A DNA stretch of 64,000 nucleotides, taken from the NCBI GenBank assembly GCA_020161665.1, contig JAIUPA010000043.1:124001-188000 (forward strand), in the 5' to 3' direction. The translations under genes and the position numbers were made by a program. The stretch is from Pseudomonadota bacterium. GTDB taxonomy: Bacteria; Pseudomonadota; Alphaproteobacteria; Rhizobiales; Rhizobiaceae. This document shows, in pieces, positions 24,907 through 36,411 of this stretch; within the stretch, counting starts at the first letter, position 1; each line of letters starts with the position of its first letter. Below the pieces are notes generated by a model. That model was not told where the DNA came from and did not search any database. It saw only the letters and a list, made by a program, of their open reading frames with translations.

Positions 24907-27900
24907 TTAACCCGCGTCGCGCAGCTTTTCAGCCGTTTGCAGGTCCACGGAAACGAGCTGCGAAACGCCCTGTTCGGCCATGGTCACGCCGAACAGGCGA
25001 TCCATGCGCGACATGGTGATGGGGTTATGCGTGATGATGACGAAGCGCGTATCGGTCGAGGCCGCCATCTCGTCCATCAGGTTGCAGTAGCGCTCCACAT
25101 TGTGGTCGTCGAGCGGCGCGTCCACTTCGTCCAGCACACAGATCGGCGCGGGGTTGGTGAGGAAAACGGCAAAGATCAGCGCCATGGCCGTCAGCGCCTG
25201 TTCGCCACCGGAAAGCAACGTCATGGTCTGGGGTTTCTTGCCCGGCGGGCGGGCGAGGATTTCAAGCCCGGCTTCCAGCGGATCGTCGGATTCGATGAGC
25301 TGTAGTTCCGCGGTGCCGCCGTTGAAGAGATGCGTGAAAAGCCGCTGGAACTCAACGTTCACCCGGTCGAAGGCGGCCAGCAGGCGCTCGCGCCCTTCGC
25401 GGTTAAGGTTGCCGATGGCACCGCGCAGCTTGCGGATGGCGTCGATAATATCGTCCCGCTCGGTGATGAGCAGTTGCAGGCGCTCGGAAAGCTCCTTGGT
25501 CTCTTCCTCGGCGCGCAGGTTGACCGGGCCAAGCCGCTCGCGCTCCATCTTCAGGCGGTCAAGCTCGCGCTCCACCTCGCGGGTGTCGGGCAGCGGCGCG
25601 TCGGGGTCGAGACCCGCCACCTTGAAAATGCCCTGCGGCTGAAGGTTCAGCGTCTCGCGAATGCGGGCCTCCGCATCCTCGCGGCGCTCACGGGCCGAAA
25701 CGAGACGTTCTTCCGTGCGGCCGCGCTTTTCACGGGCTTCGGCGAGCGCGGCAAGCGCCGCCGATGCGATGCCATCGGCACTGCGCTGCAGGGTTTCGGC
25801 CTCGATCAGCCGGTCGGCAGCGGCACGGCGCGCCTCCTCGGCGCGGGTGATTTCGGCAATCAGAGACGCCCGGCGGAACTCGAATTCTTCCGGCGCTTCC
25901 TCCAGCGAGGCAATCTCGTCGTGTGCTTCGGCTTCGCGCTCGCGAAGCGTCGCGATCTGGGTGGCGGTTCCCGCAGCGCGCCCCTGCCACAGGCGCTTTT
26001 CATCGCCGATGGCGGCCATGCGCCGACGCCGGGCTTCATTCTCGCGCGAAAGCCCCTCGTGCCGGGCACGCGCTTCGGCTGCCTCTCCGCGACCAAGGGC
26101 CACGGTAGCCTGCGCTTCGATGAGCCGGGCATCGAGACCGGAAAGATCGGGCGCGTCCTCCAGCCGTTCGCGCGCCGCTTCGCTTGCGTCATCCACTTCG
26201 CCGATTTGCGTCTCAAGCTGCTTAAGGGCGGCGGACTGAAGATCGCGCTTGCGCGAAAGTTCGCCGGACGCGCGTTCGGCGGCAGCCAGAGCTTCACGCG
26301 CCTCGGCAAGCTTGCGGGTGTGGAGGCGAAGCGCCTCGCGGCCCTGGTTCAGGCGGGCCTCGGCCTCACGCACCGCTTCGCCTGCGCGGGCAAGGTCCTG
26401 CAGCGCATCGGCGAGCCGCTCGCGCGCGTCTTCGATTTCCGTTTCGATTTCCGAAAGGCGGTTCTTTTGCGCCAGCCTGAGGGCGGCGGCGGAGGGCGCA
26501 TCCGCGCCCTTGATGTGGCCATCCCAGCGATAGACGGCCCCGGCAGGCGTAACAATGATCTGGCCGGGGCGAAGATGAGGCATGGCCGCGCGGGCGCTCG
26601 CATCCTCGGCAAGGCCGGTCTGGGCCAGACGGCGGGCGAGTTCGCCGGGTGCTTTGACATGCGAGCCGAGAGAGACAATGCCTGCGGGGAGCGCCGGGTC
26701 ATCGGTCGCATTCACCGTTCCGGCCCAGTAGGCAGGGGCAGCGGGATCAAGCGAGCTTTCAAGGTCTTCACCAAGGGCGGCGCCCAGTGCGGTTTCATAG
26801 CCGCGCGAAACGTCGATCAGATCGGCAACGGGCGTATAGCCGCCAGCGGTTGCACCGGCAGACAGCATGGCGGAGATCGTCCGCGCTTCCGTTTCCAGCC
26901 CGCCCAGACGCGAACGTGCCGCTTCCGCCGGGGCGCGAAGCGAAGCTTCCGCCTGCCGGGCGTCGGCCAGCGCGCTTTCGGCATCCTCGCTCGCAATCGT
27001 TGCGTCCTCAAGTGCAGCCTCGGCATCCTCAACGGCGATCCGCTTTTCAGCGGGATCGGGCAGGGTAGCAAGCTGGGCATCCAGCGCGGCGATGTCGCGC
27101 GCCGCATCCTCAACCTGCGAAGCAAGGCGGGCACGCCGTCCTGAAAGCTCGATCAGAAGGCGTTCAATCTGGCTGCGACCTGCCGCCGCTTCGGCCCGCT
27201 CGGCGGTCAGTTGCGCCAGAACCGCTTCGCGCTCGGCAAGCGTGCGGGACGCAGCCTCAAGCGCTGCCCGCGATTCCTCGGCCTCAATCCCCGAATCGGC
27301 GAGGAGGGCGGCAAGCTCGTCCTCCTCCTGGGCCAGTCGCTCGAGAATGGCGGCATTGTCGGCCACCAGACGTTCCTCGCGGGCAATATCCTCGCCAAGC
27401 TGCATCAGGCGGCGGGAAAGCTCCTCGCGCCGCCGCATCAGCCGGTTGGCTTCCTCGTCCAGCTGCGAGCGGGCGATTTGCAGGCGTTGCAGGGCTGCAG
27501 CCGCACGCGCTTCCGTCTCGCGCAGTTCCGGCAGTTTGAGGCTGGTGACGGCCTGAAGCTTGGCGCTTTCCATCTGGGCTTGCGCCCGCTCGGCCACCAG
27601 ATGCGTGGCCTCGTTGAGCGCGGCGGTGGCTTCCGCTTCCGCTTCCTGCGCCTGTTTCCAGCGAATGGCCAAGAGAACAGCATCGCGCTCGCGGATCGAT
27701 GCGGAGAGCATCTTGAAACGGTTGGCCTGTCGCGCCTGCCGCTTCAGGCTTTCGATCTGGCTTTCAATCTGGGCGGTCACGTCTTCCAGACGGTCGAGAT
27801 TGCTTTCGGCGGCGCGAAGGCGCAGTTCCGCCTCGTGGCGGCGCGAATGCAGGCCGGAAATACCGGCGGCCTCTTCCAGCAATTGCCGGCGCGCCTGCGG

Positions 27901-28368
27901 CTTGGCCTGAATGAGCTCGCCGATGCGGCCTTGCCCGACCATGGAGGGCGAGCGCGCCCCGGTCGAGGCATCGGCAAACAGAAGCTGCACGTCGCGGGCG
28001 CGCGCTTCCTTGCCGTTGATGCGATAAATGGAGCCGCTCTCACGCTCGATACGGCGTGAAACCTGAATTTCGTCGGTGTCGTTGAAGGCGGCAGGCGCGG
28101 TGCGGTCGCCATTGTCGAGCCACAGCGCCACTTCCGCCGTGTTGCGCGCCGGGCGGTTTCCCGAGCCGGAGAAGATCACGTCATCCATGCCGGATGCGCG
28201 CATGTTCTTGTAGGAGTTTTCCCCCATCACCCAGCGCAGCGCTTCAACGAGGTTCGACTTGCCGCAGCCGTTCGGGCCGACGACACCCGTCAGGCCCGGC
28301 TCAATGAGAAACTCCATCGGCTCGACGAAGGATTTGAACCCGGTGAGGCGCAGGCGGTTGAACTTCAT
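24907..28368 (-). CDS. smc: chromosome segregation protein SMC
   Basis: The 1153-residue protein is a full SMC ATPase that, with ScpA/ScpB, extrudes DNA loops and helps separate sister origins. Walker A is GPNGCGKSN near the N-terminus. Two long coiled coils flank a hinge (about 500-630, containing AGGYTPVADLIDVSRGYETALGAALG). The C-terminal head has the signature LLSGGEQALTAMALIFAVF and Walker B PICVLDEVDAPLDD. The in-frame ATG at 28368 gives the family's usual MKFNRLRLTGFKSFVEP. It is transcribed from the dsbA side, with RIME-like repeats between the two. Confidence 0.97.
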   Translation of the reverse strand: MKFNRLRLTGFKSFVEPMEFLIEPGLTGVVGPNGCGKSNLVEALRWVMGENSYKNMRASGMDDVIFSGSGNRPARNTAEVALWLDNGDRTAPAAFNDTDEIQVSRRIERESGSIYRINGKEARARDVQLLFADASTGARSPSMVGQGRIGELIQAKPQARRQLLEEAAGISGLHSRRHEAELRLRAAESNLDRLEDVTAQIESQIESLKRQARQANRFKMLSASIRERDAVLLAIRWKQAQEAEAEATAALNEATHLVAERAQAQMESAKLQAVTSLKLPELRETEARAAAALQRLQIARSQLDEEANRLMRRREELSRRLMQLGEDIAREERLVADNAAILERLAQEEDELAALLADSGIEAEESRAALEAASRTLAEREAVLAQLTAERAEAAAGRSQIERLLIELSGRRARLASQVEDAARDIAALDAQLATLPDPAEKRIAVEDAEAALEDATIASEDAESALADARQAEASLRAPAEAARSRLGGLETEARTISAMLSAGATAGGYTPVADLIDVSRGYETALGAALGEDLESSLDPAAPAYWAGTVNATDDPALPAGIVSLGSHVKAPGELARRLAQTGLAEDASARAAMPHLRPGQIIVTPAGAVYRWDGHIKGADAPSAAALRLAQKNRLSEIETEIEDARERLADALQDLARAGEAVREAEARLNQGREALRLHTRKLAEAREALAAAERASGELSRKRDLQSAALKQLETQIGEVDDASEAARERLEDAPDLSGLDARLIEAQATVALGRGEAAEARARHEGLSRENEARRRRMAAIGDEKRLWQGRAAGTATQIATLREREAEAHDEIASLEEAPEEFEFRRASLIAEITRAEEARRAAADRLIEAETLQRSADGIASAALAALAEAREKRGRTEERLVSARERREDAEARIRETLNLQPQGIFKVAGLDPDAPLPDTREVERELDRLKMERERLGPVNLRAEEETKELSERLQLLITERDDIIDAIRKLRGAIGNLNREGRERLLAAFDRVNVEFQRLFTHLFNGGTAELQLIESDDPLEAGLEILARPPGKKPQTMTLLSGGEQALTAMALIFAVFLTNPAPICVLDEVDAPLDDHNVERYCNLMDEMAASTDTRFVIITHNPITMSRMDRLFGVTMAEQGVSQLVSVDLQTAEKLRDAG

Positions 28369-28423
28369 GGGCCAACCCGCCCTATGAAGCTCCGCGATGC
28401 GAGGCGGGCGGACATTGTCCCTG

Positions 28424-28545
28424 CCTTCTCCCCGTCGGGGAGACGGTGGCCCGAAGGGTCGGATGAGGGGGGGCTATAAACGGATGAATGCGGATTCGCC
28501 CCCTCATCCCGCTGCCGCGACCTTCTCCCCGGCGGGGAGAAGGAG
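28424..28545. repeat. pair of RIME-like palindromic elements, inverted
   Basis: Two elements of the type known as RIME in rhizobia face each other. The left one (28424-28472) reads CTTCTCCCCGTCGGGGAGA, then GGCCCGAAGGGTC, then GGATGAGGGG. The right one (28499-28545) reads CCCCTCATCC, a diverged spacer, then CCTTCTCCCCGGCGGGGAGA. Each contains a strong hairpin and the pair could also fold together. They fill the 282-base gap between smc and the DsbA-like gene; the remaining bases show nothing clear. Confidence 0.8.
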
Positions 28546-28650
28546 GTTTGCGCAAAGCTTCTGCCTGAAAATTGGCGCTTTGCAGCACGTAGCGGCGGGA
28601 AAGAAGTTCTCACAGGCGCGCGCGCTCCGGCACCCGCCGTAAAGGCAGGT

Positions 28651-29316
28651 TCAGCCGAGCTTGTCGAGAATGGCCGACATCTGGTCGATCGACATGTCAC
28701 CCGTGTAGACCTTGCCATTGATGATGAAGGTCGGCGTGGAGTTGATGCCAAAGTCCTTGGCACCGCGCTCCCGCACTGCATTCACATCATCCAGAAGCTT
28801 CTGGTTCGTCAAGCAGGCGTTGAAAGTTTCCTCTGAAAAACCGGCCAGACGCGACATCTGGAGCAGGGCGGCGCGGCCATCCTGTGCGGTAGCCCAGCTG
28901 GCCTGCTGCTTGAAGAGCATGGAGACGAAGGGGAAATACTGTTCCTTCGGGGCGCAGCGCGCCAGCATGAAGGCGGCAGCCGCGCGCGGATCGAACGGGA
29001 ATTCGCGGGCGACGAACCGCACCTTGCCCGTGTCGATATACTTGGTCTTCAGCGCTTCAAAGGTCTTGTTGTGGAAGTTGGCGCAATGCGAGCAGGTCAT
29101 CGAGAAATATTCGACGATGGAAATCGGCGCGTCTTCCTTGCCAAGGGCCATTTCTGCCAGCGTACCGGCCTTCAGAACCTCTGCCATGTTGACATCCCGT
29201 TCCGCTTCCGGCGCACCTTCGGCGCGGGCAGGCAGGGCGGCGGAAAAGGGCAGAACAGCCAGAGCCGCGCCACCAAGAAGAACCCGCCGGGAGAGGTTGG
29301 TATCGAAAATCTGCAT
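28651..29316 (-). CDS. periplasmic DsbA-family thiol:disulfide oxidoreductase
   Basis: The 221-residue protein has a signal peptide with a twin-arginine-like start (TNLSRRVLLGGAALAVLPFSAALPARA) and a DsbA fold: VEYFSMTCSHCANFHNKTFEALK with the CSHC redox pair, an inserted helical domain, and the cis-proline GINSTPTFIINGKVYTG. It likely oxidises or isomerises disulfides in exported proteins. ATG 29316 is preferred to TTG 29337 because AAAGG precedes it at suitable spacing. In many Rhizobiales such a gene neighbours smc, as here. Confidence 0.92.
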   Translation of the reverse strand: MQIFDTNLSRRVLLGGAALAVLPFSAALPARAEGAPEAERDVNMAEVLKAGTLAEMALGKEDAPISIVEYFSMTCSHCANFHNKTFEALKTKYIDTGKVRFVAREFPFDPRAAAAFMLARCAPKEQYFPFVSMLFKQQASWATAQDGRAALLQMSRLAGFSEETFNACLTNQKLLDDVNAVRERGAKDFGINSTPTFIINGKVYTGDMSIDQMSAILDKLG

Positions 29317-29580
29317 CGTCTTGAACCTTTGGAGCAAGCGTTAAGAATTGTGTTCGCAAACGGATATAATGACTGATCGCGGCAAACAAGCGGCAGAATT
29401 TAAGACGCTCAGTCAATCAGTCGTGATATTCCCGCACCGCAGGCGACTTTCGCATTACCAATTCGTCTCAAAAAGCAATGAAGCGTCGTTCCCATCACCT
29501 GTTCTTTGTTATAGAGCATTGAAAAATTTCACGTCCTGCGAGGGATGGTGATTTGGTTTTGCGTCCGAGAGGGTAGGCGG

Positions 29581-32265
<2,685 letters not shown>

Positions 32266-32303
32266 CCGGCTGAACGCCTAGGGCGAAAGGAACGGGTTGG
32301 GCC

Positions 32304-33188
32304 ATGGCCATTCGCTTTGAAAGACCAGTATCGCCTTCCGCTTATTTCGGCAGAAAGCTCGGTTTCCTCTCGCTGGTCATGTTTGTGAGCGCGGGGCTGG
32401 CCTTTCGATTCGGCCCGCTTCGTATGCCGGATATGCTGACGATTTCGATCGGGGCTGGCGTCATTGGCCTTGCCGCCACCTTCTTTGCCGTGATTGGCCT
32501 TGTGCGCTTGTGGCAGGTGGGTGCACGCGGCGGCCTTGCCGCCTTCTGGGCGCTTGTCTATGCCTCCGTGCCGCTGACGCTGACCGCTTTTACCCTGGCC
32601 ACCTATCTCCTGACCCCGCCGGTCTTCGATGTGGCGACGGACCCGGATGATCCGCCGACGTTTTTAAAGGCGCGTGAGGATGATCAGGGCTGGCTGCCGC
32701 GCCAGATTTCTCCGGACGAGACCGAGCTTGGAGCCGAGGCCTATGCCGAACTGGTGGGCAAGCGCTATGATGGCGGGGCAGACCGTGTTCTCGCCGCTGT
32801 GCGCCGCGTCGCCAAGGCCAGCCGGATTGTGATCGTCGCTTCGGAAGGCGATGAACTGACGGTGCCCGATGTCGGACCACCGCCAGCGGGCACTCATGGT
32901 CACGGCGCGGCTATTCCGGTGCCGGTGCCGCGCCCGACACCGCTTCTTCTCCAGCCGCCGACCCTTGTGGGCGCGCCGGGCGATGTGCTTCTTCAAGGGG
33001 AAGTGCGCACGCTGGTCTTCGGCCTGCCTTTTGATGTGGTGATCCGCCTACGCGAAGACGAAGAGGCAACGGTTGTCGATATGCGCACCGTCGCCCGCTA
33101 CGGTAACCGCGATCTCGGCATCGGCGCTGGCCTCATCAATGCCTTCTTCACCGCCCTTGATGCGGAAATGCTTGGATTGGGCGGTTAA
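32304..33188 (+). CDS. DUF1499 membrane protein
   Basis: The 294-residue protein has three membrane helices (about 18-36, 44-68, 77-102) followed by a DUF1499 domain: DPDDPPTFLKAREDDQ...YDGGADRVLAAVRRVAKASRIVIVASEGDELTVPD...FDVVIRLREDEEATVVDMRTVARYGNRDLGIGAGLINAFFTALDAEM. Function of DUF1499 is unknown; it is frequent in Rhizobiales. It follows ppdK by 38 bases in the same direction and may be co-transcribed. Its last codons touch the convergent MBL gene (stops overlap). Confidence 0.88.
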   Translation: MAIRFERPVSPSAYFGRKLGFLSLVMFVSAGLAFRFGPLRMPDMLTISIGAGVIGLAATFFAVIGLVRLWQVGARGGLAAFWALVYASVPLTLTAFTLATYLLTPPVFDVATDPDDPPTFLKAREDDQGWLPRQISPDETELGAEAYAELVGKRYDGGADRVLAAVRRVAKASRIVIVASEGDELTVPDVGPPPAGTHGHGAAIPVPVPRPTPLLLQPPTLVGAPGDVLLQGEVRTLVFGLPFDVVIRLREDEEATVVDMRTVARYGNRDLGIGAGLINAFFTALDAEMLGLGG

Positions 33189-34093
33189 CCCGGCTCGAAA
33201 ACGCCATTGAGCGAGGGCGGGCCATCGGCTTTGATGGCACCCTTTTCGATGAGATCTTCGATATGGGCGAGCACGGAGAGCGCTGCTGCGCCATGCAGGC
33301 GCGGGTCCGTATCGCGATAAATGGCCTTCACCATGTCGGAAATCAGCCGGTCGCCGGAAGCGATGCGTTCGCGAATGGCGCGCTCGCGCATCCGTCGGTG
33401 GGTGCGAAGTCCGCGCAGGAACGAGGCGGGCTCCTTCACCGGGCCGCCATGGCCGGGCAGGTAAAGCCGGTCGTCGCGCGCCAGCATCTTTTCAAGCGAG
33501 GTCATGTAATCGCCCATCGCCCCATCCGGCGGCGCGACAACGGTGGTTGCCCAGGCCATGACGTGATCGGCGGAAAAGACGATGCCGGACCCTTCCAGCG
33601 CGAAGGAGACGTGGTTTGCCGTGTGCCCCGGCGTATGGATCGCCGAAAGCGCCCAGCCATCGCCGGAAATCGTCTCGCCGTCGCCCACCGCAACATCCGG
33701 CACAAAACCCATGTCGGCGCTTTCGGCAAAGGGGTTTGTCTCGCCCTCATGCAAGGGGCGGGCGGCGCGATGCGGCCCCTCGGCGACGATCAGCGCGCCG
33801 GTCGCTTCTTTCAGTCGCCGCGATAAAGGTGCGTGGTCGCGATGCGTGTGGCTGACGAAAATGTGGCTGACGGGTCTGCCGTCGATGGCGGCAAGGAGGG
33901 CGGCCAGATGCGCTTCATCTTCCGGGCCGGGATCGATGACAGCGAGCGTATCCCTGCCGACAATATAGCTGTTCGTGCCGTGAAAGGTGAAAGCGGAAGG
34001 GTTGTTGACCGTCAGCCGCGCCACCTGATCGGCCACCGGAACGGCATGGCCATAAGCAGGCTCGAACGCCTTGTCGAAAAGCTCACCCGCCAT
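33185..34093 (-). CDS. MBL-fold metallo-hydrolase (LACTB2-like)
   Basis: The 302-residue protein has the metallo-beta-lactamase fold metal motif HTHRDHAPLSRRLKEATGA, the GTNSYIVGRDTLAVIDPGPED opening, the second-His loop HTPGHTANHVSFALEGSGIVFSADHVMAW, and LPGHGGPVKEPASF, followed by a helical C-terminal winged-helix-like part (ERIASGDRLISDMVKAIYRDTDPRLHGAAALSVLAHIEDLIEKGAI). This matches the LACTB2/RNase-like or glyoxalase-II-like group. Substrate is uncertain; there is no signal peptide, so a beta-lactamase role is unlikely. Confidence 0.9.
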   Translation of the reverse strand: MAGELFDKAFEPAYGHAVPVADQVARLTVNNPSAFTFHGTNSYIVGRDTLAVIDPGPEDEAHLAALLAAIDGRPVSHIFVSHTHRDHAPLSRRLKEATGALIVAEGPHRAARPLHEGETNPFAESADMGFVPDVAVGDGETISGDGWALSAIHTPGHTANHVSFALEGSGIVFSADHVMAWATTVVAPPDGAMGDYMTSLEKMLARDDRLYLPGHGGPVKEPASFLRGLRTHRRMRERAIRERIASGDRLISDMVKAIYRDTDPRLHGAAALSVLAHIEDLIEKGAIKADGPPSLNGVFEPG

Positions 34094-34244
34094 GCCTTTT
34101 CCTTCATGCTCGAAAACTCAAGGATGCATATAACCGATGTCGTTGAAAAGTATGCAGCGGATTTGCAATGGCGGATTGCCCGGCGCGCCGACATTTGCTA
34201 ATCACCCGCCCGTCGGGATGCTCTTTGGCCGCCCGAATCCCTGC

Positions 34245-34319
34245 TGGGGCGTCGCCAAGCGGTAAGGCACCGGTTTTTGGTACCGGCATTCCCAGGTTCG
34301 AATCCTGGCGCCCCAGCCA
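34245..34319 (+). tRNA. tRNA-Gln (anticodon TTG)
   Basis: A complete cloverleaf: acceptor stem TGGGGCG/CGCCCCA, D arm GCCAAGCGGTAAGGC, anticodon stem CCGGT/ACCGG with loop TTTTGGT (anticodon TTG), T arm CCAGGTTCGAATCCTGG, discriminator G and an encoded CCA. A possible promoter lies upstream (TTGCCC at 34177, CTAATC near 34199). It stands alone, 40 bases before the EamA gene. Confidence 0.96.
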
Positions 34320-34359
34320 CATCTTTTCAAGATACAGCTCCCTCTCACGGAACCTTCCC

Positions 34360-35235
34360 ATGAAATCCCGCGACATGGTCGTCTATAGCGCCTTGGCGTT
34401 GATCTGGGGCCTTTCCTTTCTGGTGTTGATGAAGGCGGTTTATGCCTTCGGCTGGGTCGGGGCTGTTGCGTTTCGTGCCCTCATTGCGTCGCTGACCCTT
34501 TATGCCCTGGCGCGGCTCATGCGTCGCAAGCTGGATTTTTCGCTGGGTTGGAAGCCGCTGCTGGTCGTGGGCGCGACGACGGTTGCGGGGCAGTTGATCG
34601 GGCTGTCGATTGCCGGGCCGTTGATCGGCACGGCCATGTCGGCCATTCTGGTCGCCACCATTCCGCTGTTTTCCATGATGATCAGTGCCGTCTGGGGGTT
34701 GGAGCGCATTAATGCCTCCCGTCTCGCCGGTCTTGGCCTTGGTATCGGCGGCGTCGTGCTGCTGGTCGGCTTTCCCGCCGTGCCGGTGACGGCCGCGTTT
34801 CTGGGGGGATGTGCCGCCGCGCTGCTTGGCTCATTTTCCGCCGCCTTTGGCAGCAATTACGCCAGCCGCTGGTTGTCGCGCGCCGGTGCCTGGGAAGTGA
34901 CGATCGGTGCCTTCTTCTTCGGCGGTGCCATGACGCTGCCGCTGCTTGTGGTCGTTCCGGTGCCAACCGTGCCGGTGCTGGCCGATTATCTCTGGCTCGC
35001 GGGCCTGGCCTGCGGCATGAGTGCGCTGACCTATGTCATGTATTTCGGGCTGGTTGCCGCCATCGGCGCGACACGCGCCATCAGCGTGGAATTCGCCGTC
35101 ACCACGGTGGCCGTCGTCATCGGGGCGCTGGTCTTAAATGAACCGTTTGGGCCGTTGCAGGCCTTTGGCGCGGCGATCATCGTGGCCGGCTGCGCGCTGG
35201 TGCTCGGCCTCGTACGCCTGCCAGAACGCACATAA
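34360..35235 (+). CDS. EamA/DMT family transporter
   Basis: The 291-residue protein has ten predicted membrane helices in two EamA (drug/metabolite transporter) repeats: SALALIWGLSFLVLMKAVYAFGWVGAVAFRALIA opens the first and ALTYVMYFGLVAAIGATRAISVEFAVTTVAVVIGALVLNEPFGPLQAFGAAIIVAGCALVLG closes the second. Such exporters move metabolites or amino acids out of the cell; substrate unknown. ATG 34360 is chosen because the longer in-frame reading from 34168 runs through the tRNA gene. Confidence 0.93.
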   Translation: MKSRDMVVYSALALIWGLSFLVLMKAVYAFGWVGAVAFRALIASLTLYALARLMRRKLDFSLGWKPLLVVGATTVAGQLIGLSIAGPLIGTAMSAILVATIPLFSMMISAVWGLERINASRLAGLGLGIGGVVLLVGFPAVPVTAAFLGGCAAALLGSFSAAFGSNYASRWLSRAGAWEVTIGAFFFGGAMTLPLLVVVPVPTVPVLADYLWLAGLACGMSALTYVMYFGLVAAIGATRAISVEFAVTTVAVVIGALVLNEPFGPLQAFGAAIIVAGCALVLGLVRLPERT

Positions 35236-35250
35236 AGGTAGCCCATGAAA

Positions 35251-35280
35251 AAGCCGCGCCGGATCGCTCCGCCGCGGCTT
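35251..35280. terminator. terminator hairpin between convergent genes
   Basis: AAGCCGCG (35251-35258) pairs with CGCGGCTT (35273-35280). A run of A residues (35248-35252) lies on the left, so in the minus direction the stem is followed by T residues and serves the lipoprotein gene at 35304-35702. It may also slow transcription from the EamA side. Confidence 0.7.
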
Positions 35281-35303
35281 CATGGTATTGCGTGTGAAGG
35301 CGA

Positions 35304-35702
35304 TTACTTCGCCGTCAGGAATTCTTCGCAATAGCTCGGCGCGCCGTTCAGGCCGGGCTTGTCGATGACGGTGCGAACCGAACGGATCACATATTCCGGC
35401 GAAACGGTCAGCTGCACTTCGCAACGCAGATATTCGGTGCGGGCTGGCGAAACCAGCTTGCCCTTTTTCTTGTCGTCGCCGGCATACTTGGCCGGAACGG
35501 TGCGCGTCTTGTAGCCACCACGCCAGGTGTAGATGGTGGAGGCGCCGGTCTGCTGATCGGCCATCGGCGGGCCGAACTTGGCGAAGAAGGTGCCAGCCTG
35601 CTGGCCGTTCCAGCGCGTTTCAATGGGGTTGGGAGCAAGAGTGGTCGTGCAGCCGCCAAGTGCCAGTGCAAGGCCTGCAAGCGTAAGGATGCGGATGTTC
35701 AT
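35304..35702 (-). CDS. small lipoprotein, GPP-YxW-GG family, copy 1
   Basis: The 132-residue protein has a lipoprotein signal with lipobox LGGC at about residues 15-18 (ALALGGCTTT). The mature part has RWNGQQAGTFFAKFGPP, IYTWRGGYKTR and CEVQLTVSPEYVI, then a last cysteine in SYCEEF. The lipoprotein at 44012-44503 shares the lipobox-CTTT start, RW-GQ, FF, GPP, Y-W-GG-KTR and CE-Q, so the two are paralogues. The early compact domain recalls BamE-like folds, but that is only an impression. No function is known to me. Confidence 0.8.
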   Translation of the reverse strand: MNIRILTLAGLALALGGCTTTLAPNPIETRWNGQQAGTFFAKFGPPMADQQTGASTIYTWRGGYKTRTVPAKYAGDDKKKGKLVSPARTEYLRCEVQLTVSPEYVIRSVRTVIDKPGLNGAPSYCEEFLTAK

Positions 35703-35996
35703 CGGGGTCCGTCCGTGGAAATCGCGGGTGAGTAAGGGCGGTGCCGCTGATGCTGGAACTTACAGCATATGTCGCGGTTTGCATCTTCTGCTCTAGCGGG
35801 AATTGCGGCGCTGTCAAATGTGTTCCGCGCTTCCATGCACCGTTTTTTCGCATTTCCGCGCTTTCGCCTGCCGCGCAAGCCCTTGCGCAGTGCGGTGAAA
35901 ATCGCGCTGCGAAAAAAACAGGCTGAAGGTCTATTTTTTTGCTTGGGGGTGCTTGTGCAGAGAAAAAACCCGGTCTATAGACGGCGCCACTGGTCA
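35703..35996. other. gap before tRNA-Pro with one possible promoter
   Basis: This 294-base stretch runs between the lipoprotein start and tRNA-Pro. Overlapping ORFs in it (for example around 35769-36122) pass through the tRNA and are rejected. It contains homopolymer runs (A at about 35912, T at about 35933, A at about 35963) and the tRNA promoter described separately. Nothing else is recognised. Confidence 0.5.
35952..35980 (+). promoter_or_regulatory. possible promoter of tRNA-Pro
   Basis: CTTGTG at 35952-35957 and CTATAG at 35975-35980 are 17 bases apart, resembling the CTTG-N17-CTATAT type promoter of stable RNAs in Alphaproteobacteria. The tRNA begins 16 bases after the -10 box. Confidence 0.4.
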
Positions 35997-36073
35997 CGGA
36001 GTGTAGCGCAGTCTGGTAGCGCACCACGTTCGGGACGTGGGGGTCGAGTGTTCGAATCACTCCACTCCGACCA
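35997..36073 (+). tRNA. tRNA-Pro (anticodon CGG)
   Basis: Acceptor stem CGGAGTG/CACTCCG, D arm TAGCGCAGTCTGGTAGCGCA, anticodon stem CCACG/CGTGG with loop TTCGGGA (anticodon CGG), variable region GGGTC, T arm GAGTGTTCGAATCACTC, discriminator A and encoded CCA. No integrated element abuts its 3' end. Confidence 0.96.
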
Positions 36074-36216
36074 GTTGAATTCTCCCGAAAATTCCCCGAA
36101 ATCAAAGACATCGCGGATATGAACACAAGGCGCGCCGCGCCGCCAAAATGCGTTCTTCTCCTGCGACGCTATATCCTTCGGCATCTGCCGTATTTTTCTC
36201 CATATCAATCCGTAAA

Positions 36217-36233
36217 TCGTGATAGTATCACGA
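36217..36233. promoter_or_regulatory. 17-base perfect palindrome, operator-like
   Basis: TCGTGATAGTATCACGA is a perfect inverted repeat with eight-base arms around one base. It lies in the 338-base gap between tRNA-Pro and the ribbon-helix-helix gene, about 180 bases before that gene's start. It has no T tract, so it is more likely a protein-binding site than a terminator. Nothing else is recognised in this gap apart from a strong ribosome site at its end. Confidence 0.5.
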
Positions 36234-36411
36234 CAGGTCATTTTGCCGGGGAGGGGAAAATCGACCTGTTGAGGGAACCCTCTGCGTGACTTGTGTGTTG
36301 TGTCACTGTCAGGGCGGCAGCGCGCGTTAGGCGTGCCATCTCATCAAGCCCGCCTTGTGACGTGTTCTCAGTATCCTTGCGTTCCGTTTGATTTCAGGGA
36401 AGGAGGAAGAC

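Noticed and set aside
24907..28368. Long plus-strand ORFs inside smc (for example 604 and 282 codons)
   Set aside because: They are shadows of the coiled-coil coding sequence; SMC motifs are complete on the minus strand.
35997..36073. Integrated element attached to tRNA-Pro (or tRNA-Gln at 34245)
   Set aside because: No integrase, no direct repeat of the tRNA 3' end, and only housekeeping-type genes on both sides.
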